NCBI RefSeq assembly: GCF_017744015.1
Contig: NZ_JAGHRA010000009.1
Span: 100,097-164,096 of the forward strand
Direction: 5' to 3'
Source of the DNA: Paracoccus sp. R12_2
Lineage (GTDB): Bacteria; Pseudomonadota; Alphaproteobacteria; Rhodobacterales; Rhodobacteraceae
DNA: 64,000 nt
In this document: piece by piece, positions 50,289 to 57,974 of the stretch
Layout of the letters: every line of letters begins with the position of its first letter
Numbering within the stretch: the stretch's first letter is position 1
The notes under the pieces: model-generated
Database searches by the model: none
Seen by the model: the letters and a program-made list of their open reading frames with translations, nothing else
What the model was told of the DNA's origin: nothing
Program-made: the position numbers and the translations under genes

Positions 50289-50717
50289 TCAGTTCGTGAA
50301 GGCATCCACGAGATTGAGGACCGCCAGAATTTTGCGCGTGCCGCTGTCTACGCGATAGATGTGATTGTCATCGCGGTAATAGTCCCAGCCCCTGCGATAC
50401 TCCAGGTCATGACGGCGAGGATCGCGAATGATCCGATAGTCACCCACACGTAGAATATCGCCGATGACCGGATAGTTGCCTTTCCGCGCCTGACCGGGCG
50501 GGACGCAAGGCGGGTTTTTCTTGGCAAGTCCCGGCGGGCAATCAGCGACGTATCGGGAATCCCCGTGCCGCTTGCCGTTGTGCTTGATGACATGCTGAGG
50601 TCCCGCGTGCTTGCCATTACCCTTTCCCTTGCCTTTGCCTGGATCGGCAAAGGCGGGAAGCGCCGTTCCCATCGCCACGACAATTGCCGCGGTTGTCAGA
50701 TGCCGATGAATGTTCAT
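50289..50717 (-). CDS. Secreted basic protein, RcnB-like
   Basis: 142 residues from the ATG at 50717, with GGAG upstream. A signal peptide (LTTAAIVVAMGTALPAFAD) precedes a Lys/Gly stretch (GKGKGKGNGKH), a CPPGLAKKNPPCVPPGQARK block and a C-terminal YRIIRDPRRHDLEYRRG region like the RcnB/DUF1236 type. Such proteins are periplasmic; nickel/cobalt homeostasis is one known role. It stands alone. Confidence 0.75.
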   Translation of the reverse strand: MNIHRHLTTAAIVVAMGTALPAFADPGKGKGKGNGKHAGPQHVIKHNGKRHGDSRYVADCPPGLAKKNPPCVPPGQARKGNYPVIGDILRVGDYRIIRDPRRHDLEYRRGWDYYRDDNHIYRVDSGTRKILAVLNLVDAFTN

Positions 50718-50848
50718 GGCTTCGCTCCGTCTCTGTATCCTGCGCATCCATAACCCATGAGGCGGGCGAAGGATGCATCACATCTGGCGGACCAGCACTT
50801 TTTCGCCTGATGAGAACTCTGCCGACATTGGCCTGAATGAATGCAAAC
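50718..50848. other. Upstream region of the RcnB-like gene
   Basis: About 130 bases without a gene. Nothing specific recognised. Confidence 0.4.
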
Positions 50849-50874
50849 GCCCCGACTGCCGGACCAGTCGGGGC
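50849..50874. terminator. 10-bp hairpin, possible terminator
   Basis: GCCCCGACTG and CAGTCGGGGC pair perfectly around a CCGGAC loop. GTTTGC follows on the minus strand, a weak T run. No gene clearly ends here. Confidence 0.45.
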
Positions 50875-51519
50875 ATCACTCGCAACCACTGTCCCAGTGT
50901 TGTGCGTCGTGGGACACAGAATGAACGCGGGGGTTGCGAGGCAGTTGCTAGGTAAAATTACCTGTGCCTGACAAGGCCGTGAAATAAGCCCGCGCGGACT
51001 CCTTTGCCAGCTTCTCAACTCAACAGCAGAGATCATGCTGACGACATATTCCAGCAACAAGCAGAGGTTAGCGACGTCAACGGCGATGATCGGCGAACGT
51101 TCACGAACCCGACGAAATCCTGCAACTCCTTTGCCGAAGCAATGCGTAAGGGCGCAACCGTGCAATTTAAGGGATGCGGGTCAGTTTATGTGCTGACCGA
51201 CATGTAGGGATCGGAAGGGCGGGCGGCGCTACAGGAGACGCGCCGCCAAACAAGGGGTGGGCGGGTTTGCCTGGATTGGCAGCTAACGAATGCAACTGCA
51301 GCGGCGGTTCGGCAAATGTGTGGTAGATTGCGCTCACTGCCGACCTCGGATGAGGGGCGGCATCGGCACTATCTGGCACGCCCGGCGATGAAAGGACGGC
51401 CCTTGTTGATCGATGCTGCGGCGCTCGCGAACGGCGGGTTCGACGGATACTGCTGCATGGGATTCAAATCAGATCTAGACCCGCACCTGCTGACGTTTCA
51501 AATGCTACGACTAGCCAAT
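50875..51519. other. Long intergenic stretch, no convincing gene
   Basis: Short plus-strand frames at 51004-51207 and 51316-51639 lack signals, domains and ribosome-binding sites. The short palindrome GGTAAAATTACC lies near 50951. The stretch looks like decayed accessory DNA. Confidence 0.4.
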
Positions 51520-51542
51520 GTGAAACGGCGCGACCGTTTCAC
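51520..51542. repeat. Hairpin beyond the PIN-like gene
   Basis: GTGAAACGG and CCGTTTCAC form a perfect 9-bp stem around CGCGA, 24 bases past the stop of the PIN-like gene. There is no T run on the minus strand. Confidence 0.55.
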
Positions 51543-51565
51543 TCGGCCATCCCAGAGAAGTGCAG

Positions 51566-52684
51566 TCATTGCGACGCGCGTCGGATCGCATCCGGCAGCT
51601 CCATTAGCTTCGCGACCATCTTGCCCTCAAGCGGTATGAACCCCCGCATCATGTCAAAAATCCGTCCATCAACGCGGATGAGGTCCACGTCCGGATGGTA
51701 GGCGAGGTGACAAAGGTCCACCGCCTCTGACGGCAATGGATCGCGCTCCATACGGAACAGAGCTTCACAATAGGCGCGGATGTAATCGAACCGGGGACCG
51801 CTCGCATGAGACCATGACGAGCGGGACACGCGCTTGGCCTCGCGCTCGAACGCGGCATGCTCACCCCGAGCACGTCCCGCCTCATCGGAGGTCTCGCCGT
51901 AGGTCCGCACAGCCTGGGTGACGGCGGCCTCATGGACGAGTCGTATTCCTTCGTCCCGCGCACGCTTGAGGCGGATTCTGGCCACGAGTGCGTTGAGCTT
52001 CGCGCGGGGCTCCGCGAGGTTCTCGTCCAAGATCCGGCGCAACGGGTTCTCGCCGCGCCGGACGGACGCGACTGCGGTGCAGTAGTGCCGTGGGTCGGTG
52101 AAGAAGCGCATGAGCTTCGAATGGAACGCCCGTCGCCCACGTGGTGGATCGCGAACAAGGGCGCAGAATTCCGACTTTGTCATGCCGATCATCGCTAGCT
52201 CGGGCGGCAGGTCGAACACCGTGTTCGCCATGAGGCGGGCGAGCGTATTCGGATTCGCAATCATCCGCCGCTGCTGACGAGAAAGCGGCGCCCGATCCTG
52301 AAGTGCGTCTCCAACCATACGCTTGATGGATTTGGCGTCGATTAGCGCCTTTATGCGCTCCAAGCTTGATGCAGGTGCCCACATCCCATCGTTTGGGAAC
52401 ACAGCTCCGCTTATAATGTCGCCCACATGGGGGAACGCGGCGCCGCCTGTAAGCGCATGGATCACCTCGCCGCAATGGCGCTGGTAGTTTTCGAAGCCCT
52501 CGCTGTCGGGGTTTAGCACCTCGACGACGTGGAAGAGAGATACCCCGAACTCGGCCACGCCATTAAGCCGGAGGCTAACGAGCTCTTCGAAGAGCGCCGC
52601 CTTACGCTCGGAAAGGGGCCGCGCCGAGAGAGAGATGAAGTCCTGGGAATCGAGATAGACTCGTATCGGTTCGCGCTCTGTCAT
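51566..52684 (-). CDS. Large PIN-like nuclease-domain protein of unknown function
   Basis: 372 residues from the ATG at 52684; a TTG at 52732 would add 16. The ends look like a PIN fold. RVYLDSQDFISLS has D12 and D15, SLFHVVEVL has E55, and the C-terminus DLCHLAYHPDVDLIRVDGRIFD carries D323, D334 and D339 with the spacing of PIN catalytic acids. The central 220 residues are basic and helical and match nothing I know. PIN proteins cut RNA and often act as toxins or in defence. No antitoxin-like gene overlaps it; an 84-residue protein is divergent from it. Confidence 0.55.
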   Translation of the reverse strand: MTEREPIRVYLDSQDFISLSARPLSERKAALFEELVSLRLNGVAEFGVSLFHVVEVLNPDSEGFENYQRHCGEVIHALTGGAAFPHVGDIISGAVFPNDGMWAPASSLERIKALIDAKSIKRMVGDALQDRAPLSRQQRRMIANPNTLARLMANTVFDLPPELAMIGMTKSEFCALVRDPPRGRRAFHSKLMRFFTDPRHYCTAVASVRRGENPLRRILDENLAEPRAKLNALVARIRLKRARDEGIRLVHEAAVTQAVRTYGETSDEAGRARGEHAAFEREAKRVSRSSWSHASGPRFDYIRAYCEALFRMERDPLPSEAVDLCHLAYHPDVDLIRVDGRIFDMMRGFIPLEGKMVAKLMELPDAIRRASQ

Positions 52685-52950
52685 ACGGTGGTCCCATTCG
52701 GCGATACTGTAATGAAGCAGACCTTTGCGCAAGTCGCAGCGAAAGTCCGTTCTGTCCCCCTGAGTTGACCTTCGTCCGACCTGGGGCGAATGTCCGCATC
52801 CCGCCCAACGCCCCCCCCAACGCGGGGTGTGGCGCGCCCCTCTTGCCTAACTAGGTTGGATCGACGAAGCGTCGCGGGAACCACCTGCGCAACTGATTGA
52901 CAAGGTGCATGCCACATCGTTGCTTGCACCCTGCAAGTCGGGAGCAGACC

Positions 52951-53205
52951 ATGGAAGAAGATCGCAGTCTTATCCACCGCGAAATCATGACCATCTTGAA
53001 TGGTGCCTCAGCGGACAAGGCCACGCTGATCAGGTTCCTAGCAAAGTTGCAGATCTTCATCGACAGAAACGCCGCAGCCTGGCCAGAGGAGCGGATCGAG
53101 CGCCTTGAACTGGCGATACAACAGGGCCTCCAGTTACGCCGAGCGGGAAGAGTCGTTCCTGAATCCATCAAGACCGAGATCCGATCCACATTGCTCGACG
53201 GATGA
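52951..53205 (+). CDS. Small helical protein divergent from the PIN-like gene
   Basis: 84 residues from the ATG at 52951, with GGGAG upstream. Sequence is mostly charged helix (EEDRSLIHREIMTIL; ERIERLELAIQQGLQLRR) with no signal or membrane segment. No family recognised. The start lies 267 bases from the PIN-like start, so the two may share a control region. Confidence 0.5.
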   Translation: MEEDRSLIHREIMTILNGASADKATLIRFLAKLQIFIDRNAAAWPEERIERLELAIQQGLQLRRAGRVVPESIKTEIRSTLLDG

Positions 53206-53270
53206 GAGTCTTATGGCCGGCTCAGACGAGATCAAGTGTCAGTGAGCCAGCGCACCCTATGCGCACGCGC

Positions 53271-53413
53271 TCACTATTGGCGCACCGGTGGAGAATAGAA
53301 CCTGGGCGTCGTCTGCTTGTAGGCCGCCCAGGTTCCCATCCAGCCGCTTGGCAGTGCGGCATCGTGACGCAAAAGCGCAGACAAATGTAACCCGGTATTT
53401 GCAGTTTATGCAA
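53271..53413 (+). repeat. Structured repeat element, copy 2
   Basis: Matches copy 1 at 46069. GAACCTGGGCG (53298-53308) pairs perfectly with CGCCCAGGTTC (53325-53335) around TCGTCTGCTTGTAGGC. Compared with copy 1, one C-G pair of the stem is T-A here, so pairing is kept although bases changed. The loop is one base shorter. The 3' end TTGCAGTTTATGCAA forms a small inverted repeat. Confidence 0.7.
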
Positions 53414-53869
53414 CCATACCTTCAGCCCGCAGGACCATCAGCATGCACCGGGGTCTCTGCTGCGAAGTTTGCATTCTGCGCCAGGGGCACGACTGACGTG
53501 CCGACCTTGCCCGCTATCGGTCACACCATGACAGGATGCAAGCGCCTCCCCCGCAATTGCGCGGAGGAGAACGCTTAATTATCCGATTTCAGCTTCAGCA
53601 AGTTGATAAGTTTATTGGATCGCGATCAAGGATAACGCTACAGCGGCATTGTTAATTAAATGACAAGAAATCTTTAACATCGAGTTAATTTCGATTTTTT
53701 TTGCCTCGGTGCCTGGGGGCAATGACAGCACCGTTCGACGTTGATGTGTAAGCCGCATGATCTCTCCGTTCGATGCAGCAACGCACAGCATATTAGGATT
53801 TGGGTAACTAAGCCATGGCACGTTTTCAGTGTGATTCGCGCACCAGCCACATTCGCATAAGGAAACCCA
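53414..53869. other. AT-rich intergenic stretch
   Basis: No supported gene. From about 53,575 to 53,710 the sequence is markedly AT-rich, with TTAATTAAAT and a run of eight T preceded by a weak ATCGA/TCGAT pair near 53,671-53,687. It could be a promoter or a weak terminator. Confidence 0.45.
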
Positions 53870-54163
53870 ATGCGCCGGACAATGAACTTCGATACACTGA
53901 ACGAATATCTGACCGCTGCCCACGTCACCGTCATGTTGTGTCGGGCACATGCCGATCAGTTCGACCTGGATCAGGAAAGCTCTTCAGATATCGAGTTCAG
54001 GATTTCTCAGCACATATCGGAACTCGAAGACCTGAGGAATCAAGTCTTGACGAGGAACGTCAGCAACAGAAGAGCGGCACCGAGCGGCGGCGGGCAAATT
54101 CTGCCGATGCGCCTCAATCAGGCCGAGGCCGGGCGCACCCCGAACCTTCCGTCAACGATGTAG
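53870..54163 (+). CDS. Hypothetical protein
   Basis: 97 residues from the ATG at 53870, with AAGGA six bases upstream. It is soluble and acidic in the first 60 residues (MNFDTLNEYLTAAHVTVMLC; SSSDIEFRISQHISELEDL) and basic afterwards. No family recognised. A larger frame in another phase (53815-54297) has no such ribosome-binding site. Confidence 0.45.
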   Translation: MRRTMNFDTLNEYLTAAHVTVMLCRAHADQFDLDQESSSDIEFRISQHISELEDLRNQVLTRNVSNRRAAPSGGGQILPMRLNQAEAGRTPNLPSTM

Positions 54164-54443
54164 CGCGCGGGTTTCAGAGCAGTCCGCCCCAAGACGCTAT
54201 TCATCTTCAGCGTGCAGGTCACTCAACCATGTCGCGCTTCCGCAGGATACCGCAAGTGATGTCCACGGTTGCTTCCGGCCTGGACAGGCGGACGTAGCGC
54301 CAAGAAATTAGCTATCATCACGGAATCGAAAGGAATTCAGTAGGCCGGCATGCTTTTCATTCAAGGCGTGCTTTTTGAGCAACAGCACGGTGGCACATCT
54401 CTACCCGCAGTTGTTTTAGGGAACCAATCTGTTCGATCTCCGT

Positions 54444-54929
54444 TTGTCGAGCGATGCTCCACCTAGCTTGCTAGTGGCCGTCGCCTCGGGCCTGAACCCA
54501 ACCAACGGTTTACGGATTTTCGCTGAAATGCTGGCCGCCTGCTTAGTCTCCTCTGTCGTCGCGGGTGCGCTGGGTGCACTCATTGCCTGGCTTGCCGATC
54601 TTGGTGTGGGCATGATCTTCCTGTCATATTGGGCGACGGGGACCACAGCATTGATCCTGACGGCGTCACTGCAAATTATGTGCAGTGTGGTGTCTCAATG
54701 GTGGTGGGCGCAATCAATCTCGTTCCGTTTCCATATGATCCTGTTCCAATCCTGCATCGTTGCTGGCGTTGGATTTGGCTCGCTTATTCTAGTCCTACTT
54801 GGATCTGTTTCGACTTCAGCGGCCTTTTTGGGTTTCGTTCTCATTCTGGCTTCACCGGCCTGGCTAACATACGCGCTGGACAGCCATCTTGGTCCGCCGA
54901 TGTCGTCACGGCCACCAGAGTATCTTTAG
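54444..54929 (+). CDS. Four-span membrane protein of unknown function
   Basis: 161 residues if it starts at TTG 54444; there is no in-frame ATG or GTG upstream before a stop at 54417. A CTG at 54429 with AGGGA six bases upstream is an alternative. Four hydrophobic segments are visible: MLAACLVSSVVAGALGALIAW, MIFLSYWATGTTALILTASLQ, FQSCIVAGVGFGSLILVLLG and AAFLGFVLILASPAWLTYAL. The family is not recognised. The start is uncertain. Confidence 0.5.
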   Translation: MSSDAPPSLLVAVASGLNPTNGLRIFAEMLAACLVSSVVAGALGALIAWLADLGVGMIFLSYWATGTTALILTASLQIMCSVVSQWWWAQSISFRFHMILFQSCIVAGVGFGSLILVLLGSVSTSAAFLGFVLILASPAWLTYALDSHLGPPMSSRPPEYL

Positions 54930-54981
54930 CACAATTAATCTCAGCGTAATTTCATCTTCGTAAAATTTCGACGATATCGAT

Positions 54982-55006
54982 CCGCAAAATGCATTCGATT
55001 TTGCGG
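54982..55006. repeat. Inverted repeat upstream of the RTX gene
   Basis: CCGCAAAAT and ATTTTGCGG pair perfectly around a 7-base loop, 65 bases before the RTX start, in AT-rich DNA. It could be an operator. Confidence 0.5.
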
Positions 55007-55070
55007 CCTAGAAGAGGTGTGCGCACTCTCAGAATATGCGCGCTCTTGGCAACGAACGAGGACGGCACTG

Positions 55071-56705
55071 ATGGCGAATGTCTATGGAACACACGGGAAC
55101 GATCACCTGATGGGAACTGCCGCCTCTGATCGGCTGGATGGCCATTGGGGGGTCGACATGCTGCACGGGCTGGGTGGCGACGATCTGATACACGCCGGCC
55201 GGCTTGGCGGTATGGTGAGCGGCGGCGACGGAGACGACATCATCCATGGCTACGGTTTTGGAGGGCCAACGCCTCACCGATATCAGACCCACATCATGGG
55301 AGGGTTCGGGAATGATGTTTTCAAACTTCATATGGGTCGGTTCAATTCTGACGACGCGACCTACCGCTTCGGTCACCATGTCTTCGGAGGTCAAGGCAGT
55401 GATCGGTTCGAGTTCGTCGGTGTCGGCGGCTCAAACCAACGCGTGATTGGTCGCATCGACGATTTTGACCCCAGCCGCGACACGATATGGGTCGATGGTC
55501 AGCTGGTCGATTTGTATGATCCACCCGAGAATGTCCGTGTGGTGGCCCTGAACGGGCAGCAATGGCTTCTGATCGACGAGCGTATTCTGTATTCGCTTGA
55601 TGGGGCGCGTCACCGCTCGGCTACGGTGGCGGCAGACGGCAAGAACGCAGACGAGTTGCAGGAAGATCATTTTATCGACTGGCCGCGGCAATGGGCGAAA
55701 CATGTCCCTCAGTCCGCGACGGTAAGATACGACGATCCGGTAAACGCTGTTCCAGAAAAATACTTCGCGGATGTTCCCGGTGATCGAAACCGCATATCGG
55801 CCTCTTCGAAACTCGTGGAAGGCACAGGCGGAGCAGATTTCATCCTTGGCGCGCAGAATGTGGACAACCTGATCCGTGGTGGTCAGGGGGGCGACTATAT
55901 CTGGGCAAACCGCGGTGACGACTCGATCAACGGTGGCGCTGGGAACGACACGATAGACGGCTTCTTCGGCAACGACGTGATCTACGGTCAATCCGGAAAT
56001 GACATCATCAACGGGAACAAATCGCACGACCTGATCTATGGCGGTGCAGGCAACGACACGATTTCGGGTGGCCTGGACAACGATACGATCCACGGTGGCA
56101 TCGGCTGGGATCTTGTTTTCGGTGGCTCCGAACATGACAAGGTATTCGGAAATGCCGGAAACGATCGCCTGTTTGGCGGCCCCGGAAACGACACCATCGT
56201 CGGATCGGAAGGGCACGACAAACTCTATGGCGACTTCGGAAACGATATCCTGCGCGGCGGCAGCCACAATGACCTTCTTGTCGGCGGTTCGGGTCACGAC
56301 CGCTTGGCAGCCGGCACTGGCGCAGACAGTTTGACGGGGGGATGGGGTCGAGACCTGATTCTTGGGGGAGAGGGCGTCGATTTGCTGCGCGGCGGCCCTG
56401 GTGCAGACACGTTCATCTTCCACTCTCCTCGCGACGCCCCGACTGGCAGGACGATAGAGACGATCATCGATTTCCAGCAGGGCATCGATACGCTTGACCT
56501 TCACGTCATCGACGCCAACGTGTCGCGTCGCGGAAACCAGGCATTCGACTTCAGTGACAGCGGTCCTGCCGCACACTCGGTCTGGGTCGTTCGACATCAG
56601 GACGACGTTATTCTCCGTGGAGACGTTACTGGCGATCGCAGCGCCGACTTTGCGATCAAGTTTCTGAACGAGTCTGACCTCCGCGAGGCGGACATCCTGA
56701 TGTAG
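55071..56705 (+). CDS. RTX-repeat calcium-binding secreted protein
   Basis: 544 residues from the ATG at 55071, with GAGGA upstream. Nonapeptide GGxGxDxxx repeats form an N-terminal block (residues about 5-80), then a roughly 150-residue non-RTX insert with FVGVGGSNQRVIGRIDDFD and HFIDWPRQWA, then a long RTX block (about 265-455). The C-terminal region GPGADTFIFHSP through DIIDFQ-like ETIIDFQQGIDTLDL is a serralysin-type secretion end. Secretion by a type I system is expected, but no ABC exporter gene is in the window. No enzymatic domain is seen. Confidence 0.88.
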   Translation: MANVYGTHGNDHLMGTAASDRLDGHWGVDMLHGLGGDDLIHAGRLGGMVSGGDGDDIIHGYGFGGPTPHRYQTHIMGGFGNDVFKLHMGRFNSDDATYRFGHHVFGGQGSDRFEFVGVGGSNQRVIGRIDDFDPSRDTIWVDGQLVDLYDPPENVRVVALNGQQWLLIDERILYSLDGARHRSATVAADGKNADELQEDHFIDWPRQWAKHVPQSATVRYDDPVNAVPEKYFADVPGDRNRISASSKLVEGTGGADFILGAQNVDNLIRGGQGGDYIWANRGDDSINGGAGNDTIDGFFGNDVIYGQSGNDIINGNKSHDLIYGGAGNDTISGGLDNDTIHGGIGWDLVFGGSEHDKVFGNAGNDRLFGGPGNDTIVGSEGHDKLYGDFGNDILRGGSHNDLLVGGSGHDRLAAGTGADSLTGGWGRDLILGGEGVDLLRGGPGADTFIFHSPRDAPTGRTIETIIDFQQGIDTLDLHVIDANVSRRGNQAFDFSDSGPAAHSVWVVRHQDDVILRGDVTGDRSADFAIKFLNESDLREADILM

Positions 56706-56741
56706 CCTGGCGTCAAGGTCCGGTATCCGGATCCATTCGAC

Positions 56742-56900
56742 TCAAAACAGGAAAGAAACGGATACCAGCGCGTTCCACAGGAAAAGCGCGGCCGGCAGAA
56801 TAATAAGCGTTATGGCGAGGGACCACGCCGCCACGATCACGCATCCGCGCAGACATGCACAGAACAGATCTTGGGCGGCTATCTGCGGGCGCAACGACAT
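56742..56900 (-). CDS. Possible small membrane protein, second gene of a pair
   Basis: 52 residues from the ATG at 56900, with a membrane span (CVIVAAWSLAITLIILPAALFLW). The start lies 5 bases beyond the stop of the upstream small gene. A longer reading from 56960 would overlap that gene. There is no clear ribosome-binding site, so translation may be coupled. Confidence 0.4.
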   Translation of the reverse strand: MSLRPQIAAQDLFCACLRGCVIVAAWSLAITLIILPAALFLWNALVSVSFLF

Positions 56901-56904
56901 CAAT

Positions 56905-57114
56905 TTACTGTTCGGATAGTGGCTCGCGCACAATCGCAAGTATCGCAAGAACGCGATCATGATCCCGCCTGATTTTGAACAGGCGCCGTTCGATGTCCGT
57001 CCGCTCGTCTGCGGTGAACTTGCCGCGACGAGCAATGGTCACGCATGAAGAAGCAATCCGCGCTTCGACCGCGAGTTGCTGAGCGACCTTCGTATGATCC
57101 GAGTATCTCTCCAT
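56905..57114 (-). CDS. Small hypothetical protein with strong ribosome-binding site
   Basis: 69 residues from the ATG at 57114, with AAGGAGGTG upstream at good spacing. It is soluble, charged and helical (VAQQLAVEARIASSCVTIAR; DERTDIERRLFKIRRDHDRV). No family recognised. The excellent initiation site makes a real gene likely. Confidence 0.55.
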   Translation of the reverse strand: MERYSDHTKVAQQLAVEARIASSCVTIARRGKFTADERTDIERRLFKIRRDHDRVLAILAIVREPLSEQ

Positions 57115-57261
57115 CCTGCACCTCCTTGGCAATATGGTGCACGTGACTGGTTAATATTGGGTTAATTGCAGGAGTTATAGCGGCGCCGCTTCGACTCAAT
57201 GCATTCTTAGTGATCGACCCGGCGGCAAACGGTGCGTTCGTGATTTCGCTGCGACTGTCGG

Positions 57262-57885
57262 TCACGCCTCCGCTGCCTCGATCAGCTCTGGTCCATCGTC
57301 GCGGATCCCGAATGGCGCAACGGTATGATGCCGGAGATTGGCACCTGCACCGATTTCCGGATCGCTGGCGCCGTTCAGCCAGGCGTCGCGCTCATCCAAG
57401 TTCAGGATCACCGGCATCCGCGTGTGGACGCTGTCGACTGTATCATTGGCCGGACGGGTCACGATCGTGCAGGTCAGCGTGTCATGCCAGCGCGAGGACA
57501 GGCCCGCGAACCAAAGCACCTCCTCGTTGCCGGCCGACTGGATGAAATGCGGCTGCTTGCTGCCCTTCTCGCCGGTCCATTCGTAGTATCCCGCGGCCGG
57601 TATCAGGCAGCGTCCATACTTCCAGGACCCGCGGAATGTCGGCTTGCTGGCTGCGTCCTCGATCCGGGCGTTGAAGGTCGTCGCTTTCCATTCCTTGGGG
57701 TTGTCGCCCTTGAACCATGACGGGATCAGCCACCAGCGCGCATGCTCGCCGACTCCGGAGGAATCGATCGTCAGGACGTCCTGCGTCGGCTTCACGTTGA
57801 ATCTGCGCGGGATCGGATTGATCTTCAACTCCGAGAAGTCATGCTCGGTCCCGCGAAGGTTCGGATCTACGAATCGTCCACACAT
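57262..57885 (-). CDS. SRAP/HMCES-family abasic-site protein (YedK-like)
   Basis: 207 residues starting MCGRFVDP, in which Cys2 becomes the N-terminal nucleophile. N72 (FNARIE), E102 (AAGYYEWTGE) and H154 (VHTRMPVIL) complete the catalytic set. These proteins form a covalent bond with abasic sites in single-stranded DNA and protect genome integrity; they are often SOS-associated. It is common in accessory DNA and prophages as well as chromosomes. Confidence 0.93.
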   Translation of the reverse strand: MCGRFVDPNLRGTEHDFSELKINPIPRRFNVKPTQDVLTIDSSGVGEHARWWLIPSWFKGDNPKEWKATTFNARIEDAASKPTFRGSWKYGRCLIPAAGYYEWTGEKGSKQPHFIQSAGNEEVLWFAGLSSRWHDTLTCTIVTRPANDTVDSVHTRMPVILNLDERDAWLNGASDPEIGAGANLRHHTVAPFGIRDDGPELIEAAEA

Positions 57886-57974
57886 GGCCGCAGCATAGCA
57901 CCACTCCTGCCAGCGTCCCGCTAGATGTAGCGAGGCGGCTCGGCCTTAATTGACCGGACACCTATCGGGAAGAG

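Noticed and set aside
51450..51480. Possible 3' half of tRNA-Leu (TTCAAAT followed by ACCCGCACC)
   Set aside because: The spacing between the T-loop-like and acceptor-like parts is three bases too long and the T stem does not pair, so it is most likely chance.
51316..51639. 107-residue plus-strand frame overlapping the PIN-like gene end
   Set aside because: No domain or start signal, and it runs antisense into a better supported gene.
53610..53632. FNR-like box around GATCGCGATC
   Set aside because: The dyad is 15 bases rather than the required TTGAT-N4-ATCAA, and no gene starts nearby.
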